Shown piece by piece: positions 1 to 9,074 of a stretch of DNA of 64,000 nucleotides. The DNA is taken from NCBI GenBank assembly GCA_002728135.1, contig PBVE01000005.1:1-64000 (forward strand). The letters are read 5' to 3'. Below the pieces are notes generated by a model, which worked only from the letters and a program-made list of their open reading frames with translations, had not been told where the DNA came from and did no database searches. Positions within the stretch are counted from its first letter, which is position 1; each line of letters begins with the position of its first letter. Source of the stretch: Rhodospirillaceae bacterium. Lineage in GTDB: Bacteria > Pseudomonadota > Alphaproteobacteria > UBA828. The translations under genes and the position numbers were made by a program.

Positions 1-58
1 CCCATAGTATAACCACCTATGGTAGCAATCCACCTTCCCATAACGCCATTTTGATTTG

Positions 59-104
59 TTTTTAATATCATTGAGTTCTTATTTTTAATATCATTGAGTT
101 CTTA
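59..104. repeat. perfect 23-bp tandem duplication
   Basis: A 23-base unit starting TTTTTAATATC and ending GAGTTCTTA occurs twice back to back (59-81 and 82-104) without a mismatch. It lies in the AT-rich non-coding leader before the first gene. Nothing else is recognisable in positions 1-282. A recent slippage duplication is the simplest explanation, and no function is implied. Confidence 0.85.
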
Positions 105-282
105 AAAGAATAAACATTAGTGAGTAACTCCTTTATCTATGGATGAAGCGGCAACAAGTTTTTTTAATTTTTTCATACTAAAGAGAATTTAACGTAAGGG
201 CCTATGATTTGCATCTATCCAATTATAATATTCGTTACTATATGACTTGCTCACTGAGCTTCAAAGTGTCACTCTAATACAC

Positions 283-825
283 ATGATAAAGACCCGTGGT
301 TATTTTGGTATAGGCGTTGAACGTGTAAGTAAACCCATGAACATAGGAAATCTTATGCGATCAGCCAACGCATTTGGGGCACATTTTTTCTTCACCATAA
401 ATTCTCCCTTGAATCTATTAACTAGTTACTCCGATACATCTGATTCAAAACAACATGTACCGCTTTGGCAATACAAGTCGGTTGATGAAATGCATTTGCC
501 AGAGAAATGTATTTTAGTAGGGGTCGAATTCTGTGATAACGCTATATATCTTCCTACTTTTCCTCATCCTTTATCTGCTGCATATATACTTGGGCCAGAA
601 CGTGGCAGTCTATCCAGCGAAATTAGCAAAAAGTGCTCATATCTTGTCAAAATTCCAACAAAGTTTTGTATAAACGTTGGTGTTGCTGGTGCTATAGTAA
701 TGTATGATCGTATGCTTTATATGGGAAAATTTGGTGACAGAGCATTGTCTGTAAAGCCTAGTTTTTCACAACAACGATTATATGAACCTACTTCGCACCC
801 AAAAATTCATGGGCCAACAAAATAG
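283..825 (+). CDS. SpoU/TrmH-family RNA 2'-O-methyltransferase
   Basis: This is a SPOUT-fold RNA ribose methyltransferase that would use S-adenosylmethionine. All three family motifs are visible: NIGNLMRSANAFGA near the N-terminus (motif 1), LGPERGSLS in the middle (motif 2), and NVGVAGAIVMYDR near the C-terminus (motif 3), which together form the knotted SAM site. The protein is short and lacks an extra N-terminal RNA-binding domain, as in TrmL/TrmH-like single-domain members. I chose the ATG at 283 because the family core begins directly after it; a TTG at 247 would add 12 unremarkable residues. The RNA target (tRNA or rRNA) cannot be told from the sequence. The next gene starts 88 bases downstream on the same strand. 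Confidence 0.85.
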   Translation: MIKTRGYFGIGVERVSKPMNIGNLMRSANAFGAHFFFTINSPLNLLTSYSDTSDSKQHVPLWQYKSVDEMHLPEKCILVGVEFCDNAIYLPTFPHPLSAAYILGPERGSLSSEISKKCSYLVKIPTKFCINVGVAGAIVMYDRMLYMGKFGDRALSVKPSFSQQRLYEPTSHPKIHGPTK

Positions 826-913
826 TCAAGACTGGCCGCCTAGAGAGTTAGAGGGTATGTTTTACAATAAATATCGATTCGTTTTAATATGGAATTTACT
901 AGCAGCAAGAAAA

Positions 914-1432
914 ATGAAAATTTTATATAAAATATTTATTGGAATTAACCTACTAGGGTTGATTCTGATACTCTCAAGTCCAATTTCAAATGCCCAGAAA
1001 CCTCTAGCAGAGCATGGAAAGTGGACAGCTTATACAATAACAGAAAATGGTCGTAAGGTATGCTATATGTTTAGCCGACCCATTAGAGAAAATGGAAATT
1101 ACAAGCGACGAGGTGATGCTTTTAGTATGGTTACAAGACGACAAGGCGATCGAACCTCAGAGGATATAAGCGTCACTTCTGGATATCCCTATAACAATAA
1201 GAAGCCTGTAGAAATAAATATTGATGGTAAAAAATATGTTTTTAATCTTTTACAGGGGGAATATGCTTGGTCTGAAGAGTTGGAACGTAATCCACAAATA
1301 ATTAAAGCTATGGCTAAGGGTAACAGACTTAAAGTACGTGGAGTATCAAAAAAAGGCACATACTCTTTGGACACATACTCTCTTAAAGGGTTTACAGCAA
1401 CATATAAATCAATCACTAAAGCCTGCCCTTAA
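914..1432 (+). CDS. IalB-like (invasion-associated locus B) secreted protein
   Basis: This small exported protein of about 172 residues resembles the IalB family, which is common in Alphaproteobacteria. The N-terminus is a clear signal peptide: MKILYK, a hydrophobic run, then SPISNAQ with a likely cleavage site near residues 25-27. The mature part begins with HGKWTAYTI and contains the KVCYMFSRP segment typical of the family, with a second cysteine at the C-terminus (ACP) that could pair with the first. The reading frame is open upstream to 782, but that extension overlaps the previous gene and would bury the signal peptide, so I prefer ATG 914. It sits directly upstream of rlmN, a gene order seen in other Alphaproteobacteria. 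Its molecular role is unknown. Confidence 0.7.
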   Translation: MKILYKIFIGINLLGLILILSSPISNAQKPLAEHGKWTAYTITENGRKVCYMFSRPIRENGNYKRRGDAFSMVTRRQGDRTSEDISVTSGYPYNNKKPVEINIDGKKYVFNLLQGEYAWSEELERNPQIIKAMAKGNRLKVRGVSKKGTYSLDTYSLKGFTATYKSITKACP

Positions 1433-1558
1433 TTTGTATTGGATATATTATGTTTTCCATTACAATAGAATTACTAGATATGTTGACTAAAATAACGAGA
1501 ATTAATCAAACTAAATAACACAAATAACTAAACAATTTTAGGTTATCAATAAAAAAGC

Positions 1559-2671
1559 ATGTCATTTTTAAATTCTCGAGAAACAAAAGGGCATCAATTA
1601 ATTAATCTGGTTGGATTAACCCAAGAAGAATTGAGTGAAGTAATAAACTCTCTTGGAATACCCCAAAACAAATCTAAAATGCGCACTAAGCAGCTTTGGC
1701 ATTGGATTTATTTTCAGGGTGTCACTGACTTCACCAAAATGACAACTCTTGGAGAACCTCTTAAGAAAAAGCTTTCAGAAAATTGTATGATTTCCAGACC
1801 CAAGATATCTACAGAAAAGAAATCTATTGATGGAACACGAAAATGGCTAATGCAACTCTCTGATAAATCAGAAGTAGAGTGCGTATATATACCTGAATCG
1901 GATCGAGGGGCAGTTTGTCTATCAAGCCAAGTTGGTTGTACTTTAAACTGTAAATTTTGTTACACAGGGACCCAAAAGTTGGTTAGAAATTTAGACAGTG
2001 CAGAAATTGTAGGACAATTTATGGCAGCTAGAGACAGCTATGGTGAATGGCCATCACCAAAAAAAGAAAGGTTATTGTCAAATATTGTTATGATGGGTAT
2101 GGGTGAACCACTTTACAACTATGAAAATGTTGCTCGTGCATTACAAATTATTACTGATAAAGAGGGTATTTCTCTATCTAAAAGGAGAATAACACTATCT
2201 ACAGCGGGTGTTGTGCCATTAATTGAGCGATGTGGAATAGAATTAGGCGTTGGACTAGCTATTTCTCTTCATGCTGTAACTGATGAACTAAGAAATACAC
2301 TTGTCCCGCTTAACAAAAAATACCCCATCTCCGAATTATTAAGTGCATGCAGAAAATATCCTAGTGCAAGCAATGCTCGAAGAATCACCTTTGAATACGT
2401 GATGCTTAAAGGCATAAATGATAGTCCAGGTGATGCTCGCGAGCTTTTAAGATTACTCAAAGGAATACATGCAAAGATAAATCTTATTCCATTTAACCCT
2501 TGGCCTAATTCACCATTTGAATGTTCCGGTAAAGGCGTAATCAAGGAGTTTTCTCGAATATTAAACGAGGGTGGATACTCTGCTCCTATCCGATCGCCAC
2601 GAGGGCGTGATATTTTAGCTGCCTGTGGTCAGCTTAAATCAGAAAGTTTAAGATTAAAAAGAAAAATATGA
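1559..2671 (+). CDS. rlmN: dual-specificity 23S rRNA/tRNA adenine-C2 methyltransferase RlmN
   Basis: This is a radical-SAM enzyme that methylates C2 of A2503 in 23S rRNA and A37 in some tRNAs. The 4Fe-4S motif CxxxCxxC is at Cys127, Cys131 and Cys134 ([14 protein letters not shown]). The two catalytic cysteines of the family are also present: Cys120, seven residues before the cluster motif as in E. coli, and Cys356 in the C-terminal AACGQL segment. [10 protein letters not shown] is the usual GGEPL-like SAM-contact strand. The length of 370 residues is normal. The N-terminal helical domain (about residues 15-85) with LWHWIYFQG is intact. It lies between the IalB-like gene and argG, both on the same strand. 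Confidence 0.96.
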   Translation: MSFLNSRETKGHQLINLVGLTQEELSEVINSLGIPQNKSKMRTKQLWHWIYFQGVTDFTKMTTLGEPLKKKLSENCMISRPKISTEKKSIDGTRKWLMQLSDKSEVECVYIPESDRGAVCLSSQVGCTLNCKFCYTGTQKLVRNLDSAEIVGQFMAARDSYGEWPSPKKERLLSNIVMMGMGEPLYNYENVARALQIITDKEGISLSKRRITLSTAGVVPLIERCGIELGVGLAISLHAVTDELRNTLVPLNKKYPISELLSACRKYPSASNARRITFEYVMLKGINDSPGDARELLRLLKGIHAKINLIPFNPWPNSPFECSGKGVIKEFSRILNEGGYSAPIRSPRGRDILAACGQLKSESLRLKRKI

Positions 2672-2723
2672 GACAAACATACTCAGATTAATTTTAAATA
2701 AATTGAGAACATTGTTATAAAAC

Positions 2724-2750
2724 AAACTAAATATATAAAAATTTAGTTTT
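2724..2750 (+). terminator. possible weak terminator hairpin after rlmN
   Basis: AAACTAAAT (2724-2732) pairs with ATTTAGTTT (2741-2749) across an 8-base loop and is followed by one more T. The stem is purely AT-rich except for one G-C pair and the T-tract is short, so termination would be weak. It lies 53 bases after the rlmN stop and 117 before argG. Confidence 0.35.
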
Positions 2751-2866
2751 ACTATCTAAGTATTTTTACCTCTTAACAGTGAATAACAGCAGATGTTGGA
2801 AGCTATGTTATAGCGACATATACTTTAAAAACTTATTATTCTATTTACTCTAAAAAGGCGTGACTT

Positions 2867-4081
2867 ATGTCAATAGAAAAAACCTCAATCAATAAAGTTG
2901 TTTTAGCATACTCAGGTGGATTAGATACTTCGGTAATACTCTGTTGGCTAAAAGAGACATATGACTGTGAAGTTGTAACTTTTACAGCTGACTTGGGACA
3001 AGATGAAGACCTTGGATTAGCAGCAGAAAAGGCTGAGCTTTTTGGTGTTAAAGAAATTTATGTAGAAGACTTACGAGAAGAATTTGTAAGAGATTATGTT
3101 TTTCCGATGTTAAGGGCAAATTCAGTTTATGAAGGTTATTATTTATTAGGAACATCTATAGCAAGACCCTTAATAGCAAAAAGGCAAGTTGAAATCGCAA
3201 AAGCTACTGGTGCACAAGCTGTATCACATGGCGCTACTGGAAAAGGCAATGACCAAGTTCGTTTTGAGTTAGGTTATTACTCTATTAATCCAGAAATTCG
3301 GGTCATCGCACCTTGGAGGGAATGGGATTTAAACTCTCGAGAATCTCTTATTGCATATGCTGAAAATAACCAAATTCCAATTTCAAGAGACAAGCGTGGA
3401 GAAGCACCATACTGAACAGATTCTAATCTTTTACATACATCATATGAAGGTAAAATTCTGGAGAACCCGTGGCTTGCTCCAGACGAAGATATGTATACAC
3501 TTTCAGTAGCACCTGAAATTGCCCCTGACGACCCTACATATGTTGAAGTAGAGTTTTTTGAGGGAGATCCTATAGCTGTGAATGGTAGATCCATGACCCC
3601 TGCCAAACTACTAGAAAATTTGAATAAATTAGCAGGAATAAATGGAATTGGCCGAGTAGATATTGTTGAAAATAGATTTGTTGGGATGAAGTCACGCGGT
3701 ATTTATGAAACTCCTGGAGGTACTGTCCTCTTACATGCACGTAGGGCTGTTGAAAGCTTAACTCTTGATCGTGAGTCTTCCCATCTAAAAGATGAGTTAA
3801 TGCCAAAATACGCTAAACTTATATATAATGGTTTTTGGTTTTCTCCAGAAAGAAAAATGATCCAAAGTGCTATTGATGAGAGCCAAAAATATGTCAATGG
3901 AACAGCTAGGCTTAAACTATTTAAAGGTAATGTAATTACAGTTGGAAGAAAATCTGAAAATAGCCTTTACAGCCCTGCCCATGCCACCTTTGAAGCCGAT
4001 ACTGTATATGATCAACTTGATGCCGAAGGCTTTATAAAACTTAATGCTTTACGATTGCGTGTTGGTAAAAATAGGGGCTGA
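2867..4081 (+). pseudogene. argG: argininosuccinate synthase, interrupted by one in-frame TGA
   Basis: Argininosuccinate synthase condenses citrulline and aspartate with ATP. Both halves are well conserved: AYSGGLDTS (residues 14-22) is the ATP P-loop, [13 protein letters not shown] the citrulline-binding segment, and the C-terminus ends normally at 4081, giving 404 codons. At codon 183 (3413-3415) a TGA follows GEAPY, and the frame then continues without shift as [19 protein letters not shown]. In other ArgG proteins this position is Ser in a PYSTD/PFSxD context, so TCA to TGA by one substitution is the likely change. TGA is also the normal terminator here, including at the end of this gene. 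If real, the gene is broken unless read through. A sequencing or assembly error is equally possible. Confidence 0.9.
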
Positions 4082-4125
4082 TTAATTCTAATATTGTTTT
4101 GCATATTTGAAATGACTTATACAGC

Positions 4126-4150
4126 GGATCAGTCAAGATCCCCCTTTTTT
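4126..4150 (+). terminator. possible terminator between argG and folD
   Basis: GGATC (4126-4130) and GATCC (4137-4141) form a 5-bp stem with a 6-base loop, followed by CCC and TTTTTT (4145-4150). It sits between the convergent argG and folD. The stem is short, so this is a tentative call; the T-tract overlaps the folD stop region. Confidence 0.3.
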
Positions 4151-5030
4151 ATTCTGGTTCAGGTATCCTTAACTGCCTACAAGCAGCGGTGAGAGTGTTT
4201 TTTAGTAAACATGCGATTGTCATTGGGCCAACTCCTCCCGGAACAGGGGTTATAGCTCCTGCAACTTCTGACACACTATCAAATTCTACATCTCCTACTA
4301 AACGTGTTTTACCCTCTTTTTCCACGCGATTTATTCCTACATCAATTACAGCAGCTCCTGGCTTTATCCAATCGCCCTTGACCATCTCTGGCTTACCCAC
4401 AGCAGCGATTAAAATATCTGCTTGTTGGCACTGAATAGCTAAATCAATTGTTCTTGAATGGACAGTTGTTACAGTACAGTTTTCTCTAAGTAGCAAGCTT
4501 CCCATTGGTTTACCAACTATGTTTGAACGGCCAAGTACAACAGCATGTTTACCCGATAAATCTCCAAAATAATCTTTGAGCATTAAAAGGCATCCAAGAG
4601 GTGTGCAAGGAGTAAGACATTCCTGTCCTGTATTGAGAAGGCCAACATTACTTATATGAAAACCATCAACATCTTTTTCTGGGTTTATTCTGGAAATAAC
4701 AGCATCTGCATCGACTTGTTTGGGTAGGGGTAACTGAACGAGAATACCATTAACCCTTTTATCTTCGTTCAAGATATCAACACGGGCAAGAACATCTTCC
4801 TGGGTAGTCGTTGAATCCATTTTATATTCATAGGACTCCATTCCTGCCTCCAGAGTAGATTTTCCTTTATTCCTTACATAAACTTCACTCGCAGGATCAT
4901 TACCAACAAGCACGACAGCTAAACCAGGAGTTATACCCTGACTTTCCTTAAGAATTGATACTTTTCGACCAACATCGGCCCTAACTTGGGAAGCAAACGC
5001 TTTACCATCAATGATTTTTGCTGAGCCCAT
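4149..5030 (-). CDS. folD: bifunctional methylene-THF dehydrogenase/cyclohydrolase FolD
   Basis: FolD interconverts 5,10-methylene-THF and 10-formyl-THF in one-carbon metabolism using NADP. The 293-residue protein has the catalytic YVRNK motif (Tyr51, Lys55), the GILVQLPLP signature near residues 95-103, EKDVDGFH, and the Rossmann segment [13 protein letters not shown], followed by the PGGVGPMT signature near the C-terminus. The length and all signatures are normal. It is transcribed leftward and converges on argG. YggT lies 37 bases upstream on the same strand and probably shares the transcript. 10-formyl-THF is also the donor for sugar formyltransferases such as the one at 36698-37426, although this gene is clearly a housekeeping copy. 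Confidence 0.96.
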   Translation of the reverse strand: MGSAKIIDGKAFASQVRADVGRKVSILKESQGITPGLAVVLVGNDPASEVYVRNKGKSTLEAGMESYEYKMDSTTTQEDVLARVDILNEDKRVNGILVQLPLPKQVDADAVISRINPEKDVDGFHISNVGLLNTGQECLTPCTPLGCLLMLKDYFGDLSGKHAVVLGRSNIVGKPMGSLLLRENCTVTTVHSRTIDLAIQCQQADILIAAVGKPEMVKGDWIKPGAAVIDVGINRVEKEGKTRLVGDVEFDSVSEVAGAITPVPGGVGPMTIACLLKNTLTAACRQLRIPEPE

Positions 5031-5067
5031 TTTCAGCTCTCCTAAAGGTTTTATAATTAAGTTTTAT

Positions 5068-5364
5068 TTAATAAAATCCTGTTGGCTGTTCAAACTGCAA
5101 ACGAATCAAGCTCCACACAATAGTTATGGCCAATATTAATATTAAAGGGGAAAAGTCTATACCCCCTAAATTTGGAATTACTCTTCTGATCGGGCGTAAG
5201 GGGGGTTCAGTGACTCTCCAAATAAGCCTTAAAACTTGGTAAACAAGCCTATTATGTACGTTAATTATTTTAAAAGAAATCAGCCAACTCAAAACTGCAG
5301 ATGCAATTAAAAGCCCAACGTAAATGTCAACTAATACATCTATGATCTGGATTATTGGATGCAT
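5068..5364 (-). CDS. YggT-family membrane protein
   Basis: This is a 98-residue integral membrane protein of the YggT family. Two hydrophobic stretches are visible (about residues 5-30 and 72-90). Between them is the family motif, with TEPPLRPIRRVIPNLGGIDFSP carrying the conserved P..RR..P..GG.D.SP residues. The function is not firmly known; members have been linked to membrane and division-related processes. It lies upstream of folD on the same strand, with 37 bases between them. The start ATG at 5364 gives the normal family length. Confidence 0.85.
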   Translation of the reverse strand: MHPIIQIIDVLVDIYVGLLIASAVLSWLISFKIINVHNRLVYQVLRLIWRVTEPPLRPIRRVIPNLGGIDFSPLILILAITIVWSLIRLQFEQPTGFY

Positions 5365-5487
5365 AACTCTTCTTATAAAGATTTTAAAATATTTTCTGAT
5401 TATATAGCTAAAAGTTACTATTTAAAACCAACAATAAACTATCATTTCCTTGACATAAAGATAGATGCTCAAACATTATTTGACTCT

Positions 5488-5563
5488 GGGGCCGTAGCTC
5501 AGATGGGAGAGCGCAGCAATCGCACTGCTGAGGTCAGGGGTTCGAATCCCCTCGGCTCCACCA
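5488..5563 (+). tRNA. tRNA-Ala (anticodon CGC)
   Basis: The 76-base cloverleaf folds by hand. The acceptor stem is GGGGCCG/CGGCTCC with the G3-U70 pair that marks alanine tRNAs. The D-arm is GCTC/GAGC, the anticodon stem CAGCA/TGCTG with loop ATCGCAC (T33, anticodon CGC, reading GCG), and the variable loop AGGTC. The T-arm is AGGGG-TTCGAAT-CCCCT, and CCA is encoded at 5561-5563. No other tRNA was seen in the window. A strong palindrome starts 8 bases after the CCA. Confidence 0.95.
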
Positions 5564-5570
5564 AATTATG

Positions 5571-5604
5571 ATTCAAGCTGTTACGATCATGTAACAGCTT
5601 GAAT
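5571..5604. repeat. perfect 14-bp inverted repeat just after tRNA-Ala
   Basis: ATTCAAGCTGTTAC (5571-5584) and GTAACAGCTTGAAT (5591-5604) are exact reverse complements around the 6-base loop GATCAT. The stem is long and perfect, but neither strand has a following T-tract. It could be a tRNA transcript end or processing structure, or a protein-binding site. It lies in the gap between the tRNA and the end of hemY. Confidence 0.8.
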
Positions 5605-5723
5605 GGTAGTGAAAAACTTGTGGTTCCAAATTTCTGGGGAGACGTCCACCAAAACATATTTATAACATGGTATAAAAATCAAAAAATATTGCATGTAAGT
5701 GACTCTGATTTTTTTTGACATTT

Positions 5724-7073
5724 TTAGTTTGATTCGATTCTTTTGTCGTTCGGCAAAATTGATGCTTCATGCAATTTTTTATTACTAGAAAAAGGAACAC
5801 CCCAATCAATAGAATCTATAGAAGCACAAGAATTACAAAGAATATGCCATGTTGTATGTATCGCACCACATGAACCACACCGCCAAACCTCCTCAGGAGG
5901 GGCTTCGCTTGCTTTTATTAGCCACAAATGTGACTCTTGAGTATCTTGATTTTCATCTGTCTCCAGTCTTGCAAGTAAACGATAAACACGTGCACTAGGA
6001 CTTCTTTTTTCCACTTCAAGTAAATGTTTACGGGCTGACCCCCATAATTTTGCTTCCAGTGCTGCCGACCCCATTAGAATTTGGCTTTCAGTATGATCTG
6101 GGGAAATCTTAGTTAAGCGCTCCAATCGTTTAATCTGCGTATGAATATCTCTATCTTCATATATGGATCTATACTTTGAACCTAAAGTTGGATGGGGTGC
6201 AATTTTCCAGAAACTTTCAATAATTCTAGCACAGGCATTAAATCGTCCCATTTCTATTAATATTTCTGCTGCCGCAATAGAAGCTGGAAGAAAATTTGGA
6301 GCAATTTCAACTGATCTAATTGCCAATTTGTGAGCATCTCTTTGGTTATCATTCCTCTTAGCTTTTCTACTAGCTTCAACTAGAAGTGCAGATCGACGGA
6401 TCTTTGCTAGGTCCGATGATATTAGATTATTTCTAATTGATTCCTTTAAAACTTTTAAAGCCCCCATGTAATCCCTGTTACGGACCCGAAGTTCTAATAG
6501 TGTGGTTAAAACCCACTCGATATCTGGTCTGATACGATAGGCTCTTTCAGCCAACTCTCTTACTTCCAATTGATTACCACTTTTTTTAGCATTGAGTAAA
6601 AGTCCCCTTATTCCTAGCAACTCTGTCTCTGGACGCACCATCATATCCTTAAAGATTTCTATTGCAGCCTCACGTTGACCTTCTAATTGTGCCGCTTGAG
6701 CAGATAATAATAGTGCTAATGCAGGTTCATTTATCGTTGTCTTAGCTTTACGAGCAAGTTTTTGTGCTTTTCCCCCATCTCCAATAGCTGCAGCTAAGAA
6801 TCCTTCAGTTAAATGCCTGTAGGCCTTTCTTTGTAAAGCTATTCTACGAATACGTTTTATGCCGCGTGGACCTCTAAAAATCCATCTTGATATTTGCCAA
6901 ATGACCAGAGAGATAAAGGCAATTGTTAAGGAAGCTGCAGCTAATGCTATTGGAGAGGTTGATATTAGCCAATCGCCCCAAACAATTTCAACATGTCCAC
7001 GTTCATCTACTAAAAAGACTGCTAAAGCTGCTATGGCTCCCACTAATAAGATGAAAAGAATTATCCTAATCAT
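5724..7073 (-). CDS. hemY: HemY-like membrane protein with TPR region and C-terminal zinc ribbon
   Basis: This alphaproteobacterial HemY-type protein (not protoporphyrinogen oxidase) is a membrane-anchored TPR protein conserved beside heme genes. Two N-terminal hydrophobic segments (about residues 3-20 and 40-63) correspond to the HemY_N domain. Helical TPR-like repeats follow from about residue 80 to 390. The C-terminus has a four-cysteine zinc-ribbon-like motif (WRCGSCGAIHTTWHILCNSC) and ends near WGVP, as is typical in this lineage. The 449-residue length fits. The stop of the mitofilin-like gene lies 2 bases upstream, so the two are surely co-transcribed after hemC and hemD. Its exact role is unsettled; it probably helps assemble or channel late heme enzymes at the membrane. 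Confidence 0.85.
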   Translation of the reverse strand: MIRIILFILLVGAIAALAVFLVDERGHVEIVWGDWLISTSPIALAAASLTIAFISLVIWQISRWIFRGPRGIKRIRRIALQRKAYRHLTEGFLAAAIGDGGKAQKLARKAKTTINEPALALLLSAQAAQLEGQREAAIEIFKDMMVRPETELLGIRGLLLNAKKSGNQLEVRELAERAYRIRPDIEWVLTTLLELRVRNRDYMGALKVLKESIRNNLISSDLAKIRRSALLVEASRKAKRNDNQRDAHKLAIRSVEIAPNFLPASIAAAEILIEMGRFNACARIIESFWKIAPHPTLGSKYRSIYEDRDIHTQIKRLERLTKISPDHTESQILMGSAALEAKLWGSARKHLLEVEKRSPSARVYRLLARLETDENQDTQESHLWLIKASEAPPEEVWRCGSCGAIHTTWHILCNSCASIDSIDWGVPFSSNKKLHEASILPNDKRIESN

Positions 7074-7075
7074 CT

Positions 7076-8305
7076 CTAATCCGTATCGATTGTTTTGTTG
7101 ACTCTTGCTAGAAGTATTTGATTAAGTTTGGCTAACATAGAGTCTAAATTTAATCTTTGTTCTGCATCATCCAGCCATTGATTTAAAGATATAACTCCTA
7201 AAACCTTATGTGGCTTTATAATTTGCACGGCACTTTCTAAGTCACCTGAAGAAAGTGCTTGTTCTGTTTGTAATAATACAAAGTCTATGCTTTTCGGAGA
7301 AAAGTCACCTCTTATCCGCCTAACAACAACTATATTTTTTAACTCTGTAATAGTTTCTGACAACCAATCATCATTTGAAGAATTAGCTTTACGTAAGATA
7401 TCATCAGACACCTTTGAAAAGTTATATTTTAAAACTTCTTTTGTTAATATTTTATCAACTTTAAGAATTTCAATTTCTTCTAAAATAGAATTGATCTCTA
7501 TATCATTTTTCGAGCTTAAGCGTAATGCAGCCAACTCTGGTGTAATGTCTCTCTTAACACTAGCAGAAGCTAAAAGCCTTCCTAAAGCTAAAGACTGGAG
7601 AACTATATCCTGAGCATTACTTTTGTTTTCTATAACCTTAGTTTCTAAGTTCTCTACCCTAAAATCCAGACTATTCACCTCTGAAAGTGCATCATCTGCA
7701 ATTTTACCGAACTCTTCAAGTTTTACTGAACTATCTAGTTCTAAAAGAGCTCTCTCAATTTCAGTTAATCTTCTATTAAGATTATTGTCACTCAATAGTT
7801 TTGATGACTTTTGAGTATCCATAAAATTACTTTCTATATTTGAAATGCGAGCATTAAAAGACTGAATTTCCTTTATAACTGTTTCAAAAGTTTGTGTATT
7901 TTTTATCTGTTGAGTTTTTTGGGCTAATATATTTTCCTCGAGTGTTTTTATATTATTTTTTAATTCGTCTATACTCTCTAGAAGCTGAGAGATGTGTTCT
8001 GAAGGGGATAAAACACTATCGAATTTTAAATTTGATTTATTATTTTCTACTACGTTAGTATTTGTTGTTTCTTGAGTGTCAGAATTTGATTGTTGCTGGC
8101 TATGGACATTCATAGACTCTGTTAATCCTGTCTCTCCTAGCTGTGGAGAAAATTCAGGCCTATTAAGGCCACCCTCAATTGCAGGCCAAGCCAAATAAAG
8201 ACCAACTCCAAGCAATATCAAAAAAATACTCAGGACAGCCAACGGAAACCTACTCCGTTTTGATTGTGGTGCAACATTGATAGTAGGAGGTACACGATCA
8301 GTCAT
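7076..8305 (-). CDS. mitofilin-family (COG4223-like) membrane protein
   Basis: This is an inner-membrane protein with a short cytoplasmic N-terminus, one transmembrane helix (around residues 22-44, PLAVLSIFLILLGVGLYLAW), a long low-complexity and coiled-coil stretch (about 95-240, rich in E, K, L, N), and a C-terminal helical domain. This architecture and its place between hemD and hemY match the alphaproteobacterial mitofilin/Mic60-like proteins. Those are thought to shape membranes, and an ancestral link to mitochondrial cristae has been proposed. I prefer ATG 8305, which has AGGTGA just upstream, over the GTG at 8311. The assignment rests on architecture and synteny more than on a sharp motif. 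Confidence 0.75.
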   Translation of the reverse strand: MTDRVPPTINVAPQSKRSRFPLAVLSIFLILLGVGLYLAWPAIEGGLNRPEFSPQLGETGLTESMNVHSQQQSNSDTQETTNTNVVENNKSNLKFDSVLSPSEHISQLLESIDELKNNIKTLEENILAQKTQQIKNTQTFETVIKEIQSFNARISNIESNFMDTQKSSKLLSDNNLNRRLTEIERALLELDSSVKLEEFGKIADDALSEVNSLDFRVENLETKVIENKSNAQDIVLQSLALGRLLASASVKRDITPELAALRLSSKNDIEINSILEEIEILKVDKILTKEVLKYNFSKVSDDILRKANSSNDDWLSETITELKNIVVVRRIRGDFSPKSIDFVLLQTEQALSSGDLESAVQIIKPHKVLGVISLNQWLDDAEQRLNLDSMLAKLNQILLARVNKTIDTD

Positions 8306-8323
8306 ATTCACCTGCTCTATTTA

Positions 8324-9073
8324 CTAACCATCCCTCAAAATGGCTATACGCTTATCTAAATAGTGAAGCAATTTTGCCTTGGTTGGTTCCTGAGAAACTA
8401 ATACTTTCTGCCACCTTAAAGAATTAGCCTCTATTGCCACTGCATCACTCAAACAAATTGCCTCAATATTAACTAAGCTGTTTGTATAATTAATATCCTT
8501 AATCAATTTAACAAATGTTCTTGTGGTTCGCGGAGAAAAAAAAAGAACAAATTTTACTAACCCCCTCCTCAACGCCCCAAGAGTTTGTTTGTCTATTTCT
8601 GTTACTTGATTTGCACGATATAATTTCTCAGTCTTAACACAAAAACCCCTATTTTTTAATTTTCCAGCAAGATTACCTGCAAGATCATGGGCTGCAATAT
8701 GTATCAATTCACCTTTATCGGGAGATAATATTTTAGAAGTCTTTTTAGCAAGTGAATCAACATTACCATTTGCAATATTAATAGATGTAAAACCTATATT
8801 CTTGGCAGCTGTTGCCGTAGCCTCACCAACAGCGAATACAGGAATAGAAGATATTTTCTGTAAATTAGATAGCCTAGAGTTAAGAGCTCTTACACCGTTT
8901 GAACTTGTAAACAAAATTCCTTGTATGTTTGAAAAGTTTAGTTCTTTACCTTCACAAAACTGTATTTCTAACATAGGAGATATTAAAGTCTTTGCACCAA
9001 GCCTTGTGACATCATCAACCAATTCCTCTGAGTCCTTCTTAGCACGAGTAATTAGCACAATTGGTGAACTCAT
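8324..9073 (-). CDS. hemD: uroporphyrinogen-III synthase HemD
   Basis: HemD closes and rearranges the linear tetrapyrrole hydroxymethylbilane to uroporphyrinogen III. The family is very divergent, but this 249-residue protein shows the typical landmarks: PIVLITRAKKDSEEL at the start, ILFTSSNGVRAL in the first domain, VFAVGEATATAAKNIGF, and FVLFFSPRTTRTF in the second domain (the SPSxxx loop). Its start abuts the hemC stop (1 base gap), and the mitofilin-like gene follows 18 bases downstream. It belongs to the leftward hemC-hemD-mitofilin-hemY operon. Confidence 0.9.
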   Translation of the reverse strand: MSSPIVLITRAKKDSEELVDDVTRLGAKTLISPMLEIQFCEGKELNFSNIQGILFTSSNGVRALNSRLSNLQKISSIPVFAVGEATATAAKNIGFTSINIANGNVDSLAKKTSKILSPDKGELIHIAAHDLAGNLAGKLKNRGFCVKTEKLYRANQVTEIDKQTLGALRRGLVKFVLFFSPRTTRTFVKLIKDINYTNSLVNIEAICLSDAVAIEANSLRWQKVLVSQEPTKAKLLHYLDKRIAILRDG

Positions 9074-9074
9074 T

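Noticed and set aside
5359-5571. Open frame of 70 codons running across tRNA-Ala
   Set aside because: Its C-terminal part is simply the translated tRNA, and it lacks any family features.
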